Assembly (NCBI GenBank): GCA_030431985.1
Contig: JAUIIB010000011.1
Location: 1-64,000 of the forward strand
Source: Gammaproteobacteria bacterium
Lineage (GTDB): Bacteria; Pseudomonadota; Gammaproteobacteria; Burkholderiales; Nitrosomonadaceae
Direction of reading: 5' to 3'
Length of the DNA: 64,000 nucleotides
The position numbers and the translations under genes were made by a program. The notes under the pieces were generated by a model, which saw only the letters and a program-made list of their open reading frames with translations, ran no database searches and was not told where the DNA came from. The first letter of the stretch is position 1; each line of letters begins with the position of its first letter. Below are positions 54,645 through 63,339 of the stretch, one piece after another.

Positions 54645-57600
54645 CTAAACGCGGGAGTCTGGTGCCGGGGGATGGTTCTCATTCTCTTTTCCAGAATCAT
54701 TTTTCGGGTCTTCGGTTTCATTTCTGGGTTTGACGTCAAACCAGCGGTAAAGTGTAGGCAGCACAACCAGTGTCAGCAACGTCGATGTAATCAGTCCGCC
54801 AATCACTACAACTGCTAATGGCCGTTGTACTTCTGATCCAGGTCCAGTTGCAAACAGAAAAGGAACCAATCCCAGCATGGCTACCGTTGCTGTCATCAGC
54901 ACCGGTCGGAAGCGCTGCTCGCAGCCTCGAATAACCGATATCGGTACACTCACACCGAGTTCGCGCTGGCTGCGGATATACGAAATCAGAACGACGCCAT
55001 TCAATACAGCGATACCCCATAATGCGATGAAACCTACTGATGCAGGTACCGATAAATATTCTCCGGTTATAAATAAACCAAAGATGCCGCCGATGGACGC
55101 AAACGGCAGTACCATAATGATTAATGCCGCCAATTTGATCGAGTTAAATAGCATGAATAACAGAAAAAATATGGCGCCGATGGTGATTGGAACAATAACA
55201 GACAATTTCGCCATGGCACGCTCCATATTTTCAAATTGACCGCCCCACTCAAAATAATAACCGTCAGGCAGTGTGATTTCGTCTGCAACCCGTTGCTGCA
55301 GCTCTTCGACAAATCCCCCCATATCACGGTTATGAACATTAGCGCCGACTACAACGCGTCGCTTGGCAAATTCTCGGTTAATTTGCGCTGGGCCATCAAT
55401 GACTTTGACTTCAGCTACAGAATGTAGCGGAATCAATGCCCCTCCAGGTACCGTACCTGCGTTACCTGGGAGTTTTTCAGGCGTACGTAGTAACAAATCG
55501 TGAATGGCATCAACATTGTCACGGTATTTTAGTGGAAACCTGAGCACAAGTGAAAAGCGGCGTTCCCCTTCGAATACGGTAGTGATTTCTTTGCCGCCGA
55601 CAGCTGTCCTAATAAGTTCATTGACATCAGCAACATTAATGCCATAACGGGCAATTGCATCGCGATTGATGTCAATCGTTAATGATTGCTGACCGGATAG
55701 ACGCTGAATGCGAATGTCACGCGCGCCTGGTACCGTGCGAATGATACGTGCTAATTGTTCCGACAGGATGCGGAGTTTTTCGAGATCATCGCCAAAAATT
55801 TTAACAGCAACCTGCGACCGAACGCCCGTAACCATTTCGTCAACACGTTGTGCAATGGGTTGAGAAATTACAATACTGACGCCGGGCAGTACGGACAGTA
55901 CTTTGCGAATGTCGGCGTCAACTTCATCTTGCGTTCTTCCCGAATCAGGATCTAATGTAATGATTGGGTCAGATTCATGAGGCCCTGCCGGATCAGCAGG
56001 GGATTCACCGCGGCCGAGTCTAGCTACAACACTCTTTACACCAGGTACGGCGGCAATTAACTTCATTGCCTCAGTTTCGATATTAATTGAGTTTTCCAGT
56101 GAAATCGACGGTGCACGAATAATGACCGGTGTCAAAGCGCCTTCTTTCATTACCGGGATAAATGATTTCCCGAGAAAAGGAAACAGAAAAAAAGATATGA
56201 TGAGTAATGCTGCTGCAACCAAAATGGTGGTTTTTTCATTTGCGAGTGCTTTGTTAAGAAGTACCCGGTATCTGCTCTTGAGAAACGCGATAATGGGTGT
56301 ATCGTGATCAGAGCCGCCTTTCAAAACATAAGCACAGAGTACCGGCGATAACGTCAACGATACAATAAGTGAGACAGCAAGGGCGATGGCAATAGTGTAT
56401 GCCAGCGGGCTGAAGGTTTTACCCTCCATGCCTTCCAATGTCATGAGAGGTAAAAAGACGAGAATAATGACCGATATACCGAAAATCAAAGGTACGCCGA
56501 TTTCGACAACTCCATTGAGAATAACCTGCAATTTTTCTTTCAGCATATTTCCTGAATGTCCCAGCCGGTGGTAAACGTTTTCTACCACGACAACCGTTGA
56601 ATCCACCATCAGCCCGATGGCAATCGCCAGTCCGCCCAAAGACATCAAGTTAGCTGAAATACCTTGATGGTTCATAATCATAAAGGTAATAAGCGGGGCA
56701 ATAATAAGCGTTGCAACGACGATCAGGCTGGAGCGTACATCCCCAAGGAAAATTAACAGCACGATGACAACTAGAATAATGCCTTCGATGAGTACTTTGG
56801 TGACAGTCCATAAAGCGGCGTCGACCAAGTCTGAACGGTCATAGAACGGTTCAATTTGTAAGCCGCCAGGCAGTAGGTTACGTGCATTGATATCGGCAAC
56901 TTTTTCCTGAATACGTGAGACGATTTCTTTAGCATTACCTCCCCGCAGCATCATCACAATACCACCCGCAGATTCGGTATAACCGCCTTTTACTAATGCA
57001 CCTTGGCGAACCTCGCCGCCGAATTTTACTTCTGCGACATCACGAACAAATACAGGTACGCCATTGACCTCTTTGAGAACGATATTGCGTATATCGTCGA
57101 GTGTTTGAATCAGACCGTTGGTTCGTACCAAATATTGTTCGGCATGCAGTGACAGAATGTTTCCACTGGCGTTGGCGTTGTTATCTGCCAGTGCACGGTC
57201 GACTTGCGACAGTGTGAGGTCATAATGGCGTAGCCGCTCAGGATTAATCAGTACATGGTATTGTTTTTTATGGCCACCCAGTGAATTGATTTCAGCTACG
57301 CCTTGAATCGATCTTAACAATGGACGGACTACCCAATCCTGAATGGTACGACGTTCGGTAAGCTCTTCCACGCTTAATTCGCGTGTGCCGTCATTGGGAT
57401 GGTCTAACGTATATTGATAGATTTCACCGAGGCCGGTAGAAACTGGACCCAATTCGGACACGACGTTCGCGGGTAATTTACTTTGAACGCCGATAAAGCG
57501 CTCCATAACCAGTTGCCGTGCGAAATAGACGTCCGTGTCGTCAGTAAAAACGAGTGTAATAATAGATAGCCCGCTTTTAATCAGTGAACGCATTTCAACT

Positions 57601-57836
57601 AAGTTCGGCAAGCCGGTCATGGCGATTTCCGTGGGCACGGTTACCAGCCTTTCTATTTCTTCTGCACTGCGGCCAACGGCCCGGCTGGCCACCTGAACTT
57701 GTACGTTGGTGACATCGGGGAAAGCGTCCACGGAAAGCTGCGTTGTCGCCCGCATTCCGAAACCGATTAGAATAAGAGAAATGACAACGACTAGAAGCCG
57801 CTGCTTGAGCATGGTTTGTACAATTGAATAGAGCAT
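54645..57836 (-). CDS. Heavy-metal RND efflux pump, permease subunit (CzcA/CusA family)
   Basis: The 1063-residue inner-membrane proton antiporter has the RND layout of twelve membrane helices and two large periplasmic loops. ASRAVGRSAEEIERLVTVPTE near residue 50 and FLVFLGD-like helices are visible. Helix 4 reads GGLAIAIGLMVDSTVVVVEN near 398-417. Classical Czc-type zinc/cobalt pumps have DFG there, whereas the AIAIG form with a single Asp before the EN pair is nearer to Cus-type and unassigned HME pumps, so the metal is uncertain. The C-terminus is a polar tail (NETEDPKNDSGKENENHPPA). The gene starts four bases after the membrane-fusion gene in a CBA operon. Confidence 0.93.
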   Translation of the reverse strand: MLYSIVQTMLKQRLLVVVISLILIGFGMRATTQLSVDAFPDVTNVQVQVASRAVGRSAEEIERLVTVPTEIAMTGLPNLVEMRSLIKSGLSIITLVFTDDTDVYFARQLVMERFIGVQSKLPANVVSELGPVSTGLGEIYQYTLDHPNDGTRELSVEELTERRTIQDWVVRPLLRSIQGVAEINSLGGHKKQYHVLINPERLRHYDLTLSQVDRALADNNANASGNILSLHAEQYLVRTNGLIQTLDDIRNIVLKEVNGVPVFVRDVAEVKFGGEVRQGALVKGGYTESAGGIVMMLRGGNAKEIVSRIQEKVADINARNLLPGGLQIEPFYDRSDLVDAALWTVTKVLIEGIILVVIVLLIFLGDVRSSLIVVATLIIAPLITFMIMNHQGISANLMSLGGLAIAIGLMVDSTVVVVENVYHRLGHSGNMLKEKLQVILNGVVEIGVPLIFGISVIILVFLPLMTLEGMEGKTFSPLAYTIAIALAVSLIVSLTLSPVLCAYVLKGGSDHDTPIIAFLKSRYRVLLNKALANEKTTILVAAALLIISFFLFPFLGKSFIPVMKEGALTPVIIRAPSISLENSINIETEAMKLIAAVPGVKSVVARLGRGESPADPAGPHESDPIITLDPDSGRTQDEVDADIRKVLSVLPGVSIVISQPIAQRVDEMVTGVRSQVAVKIFGDDLEKLRILSEQLARIIRTVPGARDIRIQRLSGQQSLTIDINRDAIARYGINVADVNELIRTAVGGKEITTVFEGERRFSLVLRFPLKYRDNVDAIHDLLLRTPEKLPGNAGTVPGGALIPLHSVAEVKVIDGPAQINREFAKRRVVVGANVHNRDMGGFVEELQQRVADEITLPDGYYFEWGGQFENMERAMAKLSVIVPITIGAIFFLLFMLFNSIKLAALIIMVLPFASIGGIFGLFITGEYLSVPASVGFIALWGIAVLNGVVLISYIRSQRELGVSVPISVIRGCEQRFRPVLMTATVAMLGLVPFLFATGPGSEVQRPLAVVVIGGLITSTLLTLVVLPTLYRWFDVKPRNETEDPKNDSGKENENHPPAPDSRV

Positions 57837-57840
57837 GAGC

Positions 57841-59019
57841 TTATTCTAGTTCCGCGAGTCTGCGTTCGTTATCTATATCAAAAGCACCGTCGATAACGAT
57901 ATGTTGTCCGATAGTAAGACCTGAAATTACGGGACGCAAATTTCCAACTTCAGGTGCAAGCTCTACGGGTACACGCCGGTAAGTATAGTTGCCTTTGCTC
58001 AGATACACATAATCTTTGTTTGCTTCGCGCACGATAGCAGATTCAGGAATAACCAATTGATCATGAGACGTTTCCGTGATACGCATTGTGGCCAGCATAG
58101 AGGGCTTGAGCTTTCGGTCTTGGTTTTCAACCACTGTACGTACCATAACGGTGCGGGTGAGCGGGTTAACTGTATCGGCGACATAAACGATAACCCCGTT
58201 AAGAACGTTATTCCCCAGTGCAGGCACTTCTATTTCAACCTGTTGACCGCCCGAGACATTAACAGCGATATGCTCCGGGACATCGCCCACAGCCCAAACT
58301 GTGGATAAATCGGCAACTTTAAATAGTTGATCGGAAGGTTGCACAACTTGCCCGGCAACGACATCACGGCCAATGACTGTGCCACTTTTGGAAACGGTAA
58401 TGGCGACTGAAGGCAGAATTTGTCCACGTTTGACCAAATCCTTAACGGCGAGTTCGTTGACTCCGAGCAAACGTAACTGATCTTTCGCTGCGCTTAACTC
58501 AGCTCGGGACACCTGTAATTCCGACTCTCTACGTTGTAGTTCGGCTGTACCGATAACATCGGCATCCAACAACAGCTTCGCGCGTTTCGCTGCACGCTCG
58601 TTAAGCACTGTGAGAGAATGTGCACGTAAATAAGCCAGTTGGGCTTTGGTTAATTCGGGGCTGGAAATACTGGCCAGAGTAGTTCCGGCATCAACGTTGT
58701 CACCCAGTTGCGCATTTACTTCTACAATGCGCCCGGTAACATTTGCACCAACCCTGATGAGTTGCTGCTCATTAACTTTAATTTGACTGGGCACCTGAAT
58801 TTTATCTGCCAGACTGGTGAGCTTGAGTTCTGCGATTTTGATGCCTTTTGCCATTTCAGAACTCAGTGTGATGATATCTTGGCTCTGGTCCTGTGAATCA
58901 GTCGTTTCGGACGGCTGAATCGGTGCCGCATTATTGTCGGGATCTTCGCTGCTACTGCAGGCAGCATTAAGAAAAGCGACAATCAGAGAGTAGAATACAA
59001 AACGAATTGGAAATTTCAT
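57841..59019 (-). CDS. Periplasmic adaptor (membrane fusion) subunit of metal RND pump
   Basis: The 392-residue lipoprotein has its lipobox at LNAACSS (Cys near residue 21). A coiled-coil hairpin (about 115-185, LTKAQLAYLRAHSLTVLNERAAKRAKLL) is flanked by lipoyl-like halves (GRIVEVNAQLGDNVDAGTTLASI near 92). Beta-barrel and membrane-proximal domains follow to GLTIGQHIVIDGAF near the end. The acidic, Asn/Asp-rich linker after the lipobox (SSEDPDNNAAP) lacks the His-rich metal-binding stretch of CzcB. It joins the RND permease to the outer-membrane channel. Its start overlaps the upstream gene's stop (ATGA). Confidence 0.92.
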   Translation of the reverse strand: MKFPIRFVFYSLIVAFLNAACSSSEDPDNNAAPIQPSETTDSQDQSQDIITLSSEMAKGIKIAELKLTSLADKIQVPSQIKVNEQQLIRVGANVTGRIVEVNAQLGDNVDAGTTLASISSPELTKAQLAYLRAHSLTVLNERAAKRAKLLLDADVIGTAELQRRESELQVSRAELSAAKDQLRLLGVNELAVKDLVKRGQILPSVAITVSKSGTVIGRDVVAGQVVQPSDQLFKVADLSTVWAVGDVPEHIAVNVSGGQQVEIEVPALGNNVLNGVIVYVADTVNPLTRTVMVRTVVENQDRKLKPSMLATMRITETSHDQLVIPESAIVREANKDYVYLSKGNYTYRRVPVELAPEVGNLRPVISGLTIGQHIVIDGAFDIDNERRLAELE

Positions 59020-60293
59020 TCGGAGAGATGCTCCTTGGGGTAATGGGCGCGAAGCCGGTCTATTTCTGCTGCGGCAGACTGCAATTCAAAACGGGCCTGC
59101 AGTAAATCTGCAAGAACGCCGCGTAAAACACGCTGAGTATCCAGCACTTCAATAAATCCGCGCTCACCAAGGCGGTAAGCCGTTTGCGCAATACTAAGAG
59201 CCAGCTGCGCTTCTGTAACGATACCCCCTTCAAACATTTCAACTCTGCGACGGGCAATTTCCTTAGCCTGCCAGGCCGATTCCAATTGCTGGGCGATTTC
59301 AAATCGCTTGTATTCAAGAGTTTCACGAATACGTGCCGAGTCGTAAATTGCATTATCTATTTCACCGCGTCGACGATAAAACAATGGAATCTCAAGGCTA
59401 ACGCCAGCAGTATTCGATGCAAATTGTTTGTCCTGATAGTTTGTGTATTGTATGTTCACCGATGGAAGGACTGATGCTTTTTGTTGATCAATACGTAAAT
59501 TTGCACTGTCTTGTTCCGCTTCAAGACGCTGGATGTCGGGGTTAGTTTGTACAATTTCCTGCCGTATTTCTTCCAGTGGCGGAAATTTTACAGGGTCGCT
59601 TAAAGACGCATTGATTTGAAAATCTTTGTTTAATGCACCTGCGGTCAGTTGTATTAGCGCGATGCGTGCGCGCTCGGCGCTCAAGATTGCTGCCTCCATG
59701 CGGTTCTCGGCGCTGAGTACTTCGGTCTCGGCTCTAATAAGTTCAAAACGTGCTGTTTCGCCGACATCGACGCTAACGTTGATACGCCGATAAATCTCTT
59801 TCATTAGATCGTGGATTACTGTTTCCATTTGCGCTTGTTCTTGACGCAATAGTAATTCATAAGCGCGTATGCGCAGTTGTGCGGCCAAGTCGGCGCGGAC
59901 TTGATCCAGATTGGCTTGTCTTGCTTTAACAAGTGCTTCGGCGGAGCCGATACGAGCGGATCTCAGAAAAGGATTTTCAATCGGCTGACTGACTTTGACT
60001 TCATGCTGGTTGCTGGAAGGGCCGGTTACAGTTGCGGGTAAACGCTTGCTCTGGGGGCCTGCCTCAACGCTGACTCTCGGGTTTGGAAATGCGCCGGCTT
60101 TAACAACATCTGCCTCGGCCATATCAACTTGCGAGCGTGCAGCCTGTACCAAGCCATTAGCTTGTAGCCCGAGTCGCTGTAGATCTTGAATAGCTAACTC
60201 AGGAGATGCTTGAGCAAACGACAGTGTCGTATAAAAGATCAATAGCAAGCAGAATAGAGAATGACGCAACAAAAGGCTCTGCATAATCTGCAT
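59016..60293 (-). CDS. TolC-family outer-membrane channel of metal RND pump (CzcC-like)
   Basis: The 425-residue protein has a signal peptide (about residues 1-27, ending SFAQA) and two repeats of the outer-membrane efflux domain. These are rich in long helices (AARSQVDMAEADVVKAGAFPNPRVSVEAGP near 55; EQDSANLRIDQQKASVLPSVNIQYTNYQD near 255). The RLGERGFIEVLDTQRVLRGVLADLLQA motif near 385 is typical of CzcC/CusC proteins. It forms the exit duct of the tripartite pump and heads the operon. No metal-responsive regulator gene is adjacent. Confidence 0.92.
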   Translation of the reverse strand: MQIMQSLLLRHSLFCLLLIFYTTLSFAQASPELAIQDLQRLGLQANGLVQAARSQVDMAEADVVKAGAFPNPRVSVEAGPQSKRLPATVTGPSSNQHEVKVSQPIENPFLRSARIGSAEALVKARQANLDQVRADLAAQLRIRAYELLLRQEQAQMETVIHDLMKEIYRRINVSVDVGETARFELIRAETEVLSAENRMEAAILSAERARIALIQLTAGALNKDFQINASLSDPVKFPPLEEIRQEIVQTNPDIQRLEAEQDSANLRIDQQKASVLPSVNIQYTNYQDKQFASNTAGVSLEIPLFYRRRGEIDNAIYDSARIRETLEYKRFEIAQQLESAWQAKEIARRRVEMFEGGIVTEAQLALSIAQTAYRLGERGFIEVLDTQRVLRGVLADLLQARFELQSAAAEIDRLRAHYPKEHLSE

Positions 60294-60827
60294 ATGGTTT
60301 ATTAAAGGTCAGTGAGAATTGCGGAATGACTATATCGATAAAGAAACAAAATAACAGAACGGTATGACTGTCTACTGGTATTGCTAAATATATGTTAAAG
60401 CAAAATCAGAATTCATCAATGTAAAATTAATATGATTTTTACTTTTTAATTTCAGTGTTAACATGGTTATGATGCTCAATGTTTAGTTCGATGCGACAAT
60501 TTTTAGACATGCATGGTACATGAATGGTTTCTATATGCAAATTCGATATCAGAATAGTACGCTGGTGGCGCCTTCATATTACTTATGTTAGCCCTATAAG
60601 ATGCCAGCTTTAGTCAATAAAGATATGAGTGATTTTGCACGAAATCACGGTTTATTTATGTGTTTGTATATGATAATTATCCAATCAGAAAAATATTGTA
60701 GAGATATCGTTTATCATTCGCCCTGCACTGATTAAAATTCAATCTTGAATGTGAGACATGATATCGTATGTCTTGTTCGTAACGCGTAACTGTAAAATTA
60801 GACAATATGAAAGCAAGGTGCGTGTGC

Positions 60828-60865
60828 CATTGGGGCCAATGCGTCAGAGGATAAGCGTTCTGACG
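60828..60865. repeat. Two abutting inverted repeats upstream of dacC
   Basis: CATTGG-GG-CCAATG (60828-60841) directly abuts CGTCAGA-N10-TCTGACG (60842-60865). They lie about 80-115 bases before the dacC start and before a TATAAT box. They could be operator sites or RNA hairpins of an upstream transcript. Confidence 0.5.
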
Positions 60866-60916
60866 ATGATAGCTTTTTGTAAGCTGTAGGTTGGTCTATG
60901 GAATTTCGCGAGTAGG

Positions 60917-60922
60917 TATAAT
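60917..60922 (+). promoter_or_regulatory. Possible -10 box for dacC
   Basis: A perfect TATAAT lies 20 bases before the ATG at 60943. The best -35 candidate (TTGGTC, 60891-60896) is 20 bases upstream, longer than ideal. Transcription would start near 60929 and give a short leader without a clear ribosome site. Confidence 0.35.
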
Positions 60923-60942
60923 AAATCTTTTTGTATAAATTC

Positions 60943-62076
60943 ATGAGACGCTTAATATTTCTAACGTTTTATTTGGTTGTACTGTTATTGCACACGATGA
61001 CAGCATTTGCTCAGCAGCCTGAAATCTCAATTGCGGCAAAAGCCTATATGTTGACGGATTATCAGTCCGGTCAGGTATTGGCCACTCAGAATGCACATGA
61101 ACGTGTTGAGCCGGCGTCATTAACTAAATTAATGACGGCTTATATTGTTTTCTCAGCGCTCAAGCAGAACCGTATCCAGCTTGATCAGATCGTGCCGGTA
61201 TCAAATGATGCATGGCGTATGATTGGGTCACGTATGTTTATAGAGCCAAATAAACCGGTAACGGTAAATGAATTGATTCGCGGCATGATAGTGCAATCTG
61301 GCAACGACGCATGTATTGCACTGGCCGAGGTTGTTGCAGGTTCTGAAGAAATATTTGTACAAATGATGAATCAGGAGGCCCAGAGGCTGGGCATGAAAAA
61401 TACGTCCTTTGTGAATACAACGGGACTGCCCGACCCGAATCATTATACCTCTGCACATGATTTAACTTTGCTGGCAGCGGCAATCATACGTGATTTTCCT
61501 GAATTTTATCCGCTATATTCGCTTAAAGAATATACCTACAATAACATTACACAACCCAATCGTAATCGGCTGTTGTGGTTGGATCCGCATGTGGACGGCA
61601 TGAAAACGGGATGGACAGAATCAGCCGGTTACTGTTTGATTACTTCGGCAAAACGCGATAAAAGGCGCCTGATTTCTGTTGTTATGGGTACGAAATCAAC
61701 AAATGCGCGCACCATGGAAAGCCAGCGGTTACTCAATTTTGGCTTCCAGTTCTACGATACCGTGCATTTATATAAGAAAGGTGAGGTTTTAACGTCAATA
61801 GAGTTATGGAAGGGTTCGCAAGACATGCTCAAGGCTGGTTTTGGCAATGATGTTTATTTTTCAATACCTAAAGGTCAGACTGAGAATCTTAAAGCAACGA
61901 TGGAATATAAACAGCCGCTTATTGCACCGATAAATGCGGGGCAAGAAGTCGGGACGGTCAAATTCACACTAAATGGACAGCTATTGGAAAATATTCCACT
62001 TGTGGCGCTTGAAAATGTGGATCTGGGGAATTTCGTCGGTCGTACCTGGGATAGCTTGATGTTACTTTTTAACTAA
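60943..62076 (+). CDS. dacC: D-alanyl-D-alanine carboxypeptidase (penicillin-binding protein 5/6 type)
   Basis: This periplasmic enzyme trims the terminal D-alanine from peptidoglycan pentapeptides. The signal peptide ends at about residue 22 (MTAFAQQ). The three penicillin-binding motifs are intact: SLTKLM (SxxK) near residue 57, SGNDA (SxN) near 114, and KTGWTESAGY (KTG) near 220. The C-terminal beta domain and amphipathic membrane anchor (FVGRTWDSLMLLF) follow. The length of 377 residues is typical. I chose the ATG at 60943; an in-frame TTG lies four codons upstream. It heads a conserved order dacC-dat-ybeD-lipB. Confidence 0.95.
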   Translation: MRRLIFLTFYLVVLLLHTMTAFAQQPEISIAAKAYMLTDYQSGQVLATQNAHERVEPASLTKLMTAYIVFSALKQNRIQLDQIVPVSNDAWRMIGSRMFIEPNKPVTVNELIRGMIVQSGNDACIALAEVVAGSEEIFVQMMNQEAQRLGMKNTSFVNTTGLPDPNHYTSAHDLTLLAAAIIRDFPEFYPLYSLKEYTYNNITQPNRNRLLWLDPHVDGMKTGWTESAGYCLITSAKRDKRRLISVVMGTKSTNARTMESQRLLNFGFQFYDTVHLYKKGEVLTSIELWKGSQDMLKAGFGNDVYFSIPKGQTENLKATMEYKQPLIAPINAGQEVGTVKFTLNGQLLENIPLVALENVDLGNFVGRTWDSLMLLFN

Positions 62077-62139
62077 GGGTGTCGTCTGTTCATCAAAAAT
62101 TTTCTCGCGAAGAAATACGCTGATTCATGATGATCTCTC
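62076..62139. mobile_element. Decayed copy 3 of the MITE-like inverted-repeat element
   Basis: The left end AGGGTGTCGTC follows TA (62074-62075). The right end TCATGATGATCTCTC is followed by TA (62140-62141) and matches the right end of copy 1 (TCATGACGATACCCTC) with few changes. The two ends no longer pair well with each other. The element lies between dacC and dat, which are usually adjacent. The identification is by comparison with copies 1 and 2. Confidence 0.55.
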
Positions 62140-62193
62140 TAGGTTTAACAGTCAAAACACAATTACTTTTAAACTGCTAAAACAAAGCCGGGT

Positions 62194-63048
62194 ATGATTT
62201 TTCTTAATGGACAATTTGTACCGATTGAGCAGGCATGTGTTTCCGTGCTGGATCGGGGATTTATTTTTGGTGATGGGGTGTACGAAGTCATTCCCGTTTA
62301 TTCGCGCAGGCCTTTTCGATTGACGGAACATTTGAGCCGCTTGCAACATAGTTTGGATGGTATTCGGTTAAGCAATCCGTATACCGTTGAGCAATGGTGC
62401 GAATTGATTGCCCAAATTGTTGAACAGAATGATGGAGAGGATCAGTCCGTTTATCTTCACATTACCCGCGGTGTTGCCAAGCGGGATCATGCTTTCCCGG
62501 ATGTATCGCCTACTGTTTTTATTATGAGTAACCCTTTATTGCCGCCGTCAAAGGTGTTTTTAGAGGCAGGGGTGGCGGCTGTTACGGCGAGTGATAATCG
62601 CTGGGTTCGTTGTGATATAAAAGCCATATCTTTATTACCCAATGTATTACTACGACAAATTGCCGTTGATGCTGGCGCCGCAGAAACAATTATGATCCGG
62701 GACGGTTACCTGACTGAGGGTGCGGCAAGTAATATTTTTATCGTGCAGGACCAAGTGCTGCTGGCGCCGCCAAAAAGCCACTATATGTTGCCGGGAATTA
62801 CATATGATGTCGTGCTGGAATTGGCAGCAGAAAATCATATTATCCATGAGGTTAGAGAGATTGCCGAAGATGAATTATTTACCGCTGAAGAAATTATGCT
62901 GACTTCCTCGACACGTGAAATAATGGCGGTAACCAGTTTAAATGGTCAACCTGTTGGTACTGGTCATCCCGGCACAATGTTTACACAACTCCATCAGCTT
63001 TATCAACAATATAAAGCCACGCACATGCGCGGCGGTGATGACGAATAA
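62194..63048 (+). CDS. dat: D-amino-acid aminotransferase (class IV, PLP-dependent)
   Basis: The 284-residue enzyme interconverts D-alanine/2-oxoglutarate and D-glutamate/pyruvate. FLNGQFVPIEQACVSVLDRGFIFGDGVYEVIPVY at the N-terminus is the D-aminotransferase signature. The PLP lysine lies in CDIKAISLLPNVL near residue 145, and EGAASNIFIVQ and LTSSTREIMAVTSLNG are the later cofactor-binding segments. Branched-chain aminotransferase is the alternative, but the N-terminal pattern and length favour Dat. It lies between dacC and ybeD, and D-alanine metabolism links it to peptidoglycan. Confidence 0.9.
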   Translation: MIFLNGQFVPIEQACVSVLDRGFIFGDGVYEVIPVYSRRPFRLTEHLSRLQHSLDGIRLSNPYTVEQWCELIAQIVEQNDGEDQSVYLHITRGVAKRDHAFPDVSPTVFIMSNPLLPPSKVFLEAGVAAVTASDNRWVRCDIKAISLLPNVLLRQIAVDAGAAETIMIRDGYLTEGAASNIFIVQDQVLLAPPKSHYMLPGITYDVVLELAAENHIIHEVREIAEDELFTAEEIMLTSSTREIMAVTSLNGQPVGTGHPGTMFTQLHQLYQQYKATHMRGGDDE

Positions 63049-63060
63049 ATTTAGTGAGTA

Positions 63061-63339
63061 ATGCATCAAACTGATATGTCTGAGGATTCTTTAATTGAAT
63101 ATCCATGCGATTTTCCAATCAAAATTATGGGGAGGGCCGGGCAAGATTTTGCTCAGGTAGCACTGGCTATTGTCAAGAAGCATGCCCCTGATTTTGATGA
63201 GAAAACCATGGAGGTTCGCACCAGTAATGGGGGTAATTACATTAGTGTTACTTGCATGATTCGTGCGACATCCCGTAATCAGTTAGACGCGCTTTATAGC
63301 GCACTGACAGACCATCCGCTGGTGTCGCTCGTATTGTGA
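63061..63339 (+). CDS. ybeD: YbeD/DUF493 family protein
   Basis: The 92-residue protein carries the DUF493 pattern: LIEYPCDFPIKIMGRAGQDF near residues 11-30, VRTSNGGNYISVTCMIRATS near 57-77, and a C-terminal LDALYSALTDHPLVSLVL. It adopts an ACT-like fold in E. coli YbeD and is thought to be regulatory. It lies immediately upstream of lipB, as in most proteobacteria, with the ATG of lipB starting right after its TGA. Confidence 0.94.
   Translation: MHQTDMSEDSLIEYPCDFPIKIMGRAGQDFAQVALAIVKKHAPDFDEKTMEVRTSNGGNYISVTCMIRATSRNQLDALYSALTDHPLVSLVL

Larger units (their letters stand above)
60294..60942. other. Long divergent intergenic region upstream of dacC
   Basis: About 650 AT-rich bases between the divergent metal pump operon and dacC. 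I found no reading frame with recognisable motifs and no tRNA. Its right third holds two adjacent inverted repeats (60828-60841 and 60842-60865) and a TATAAT box at 60917-60922. Promoters for both units must lie here. Confidence 0.5.
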
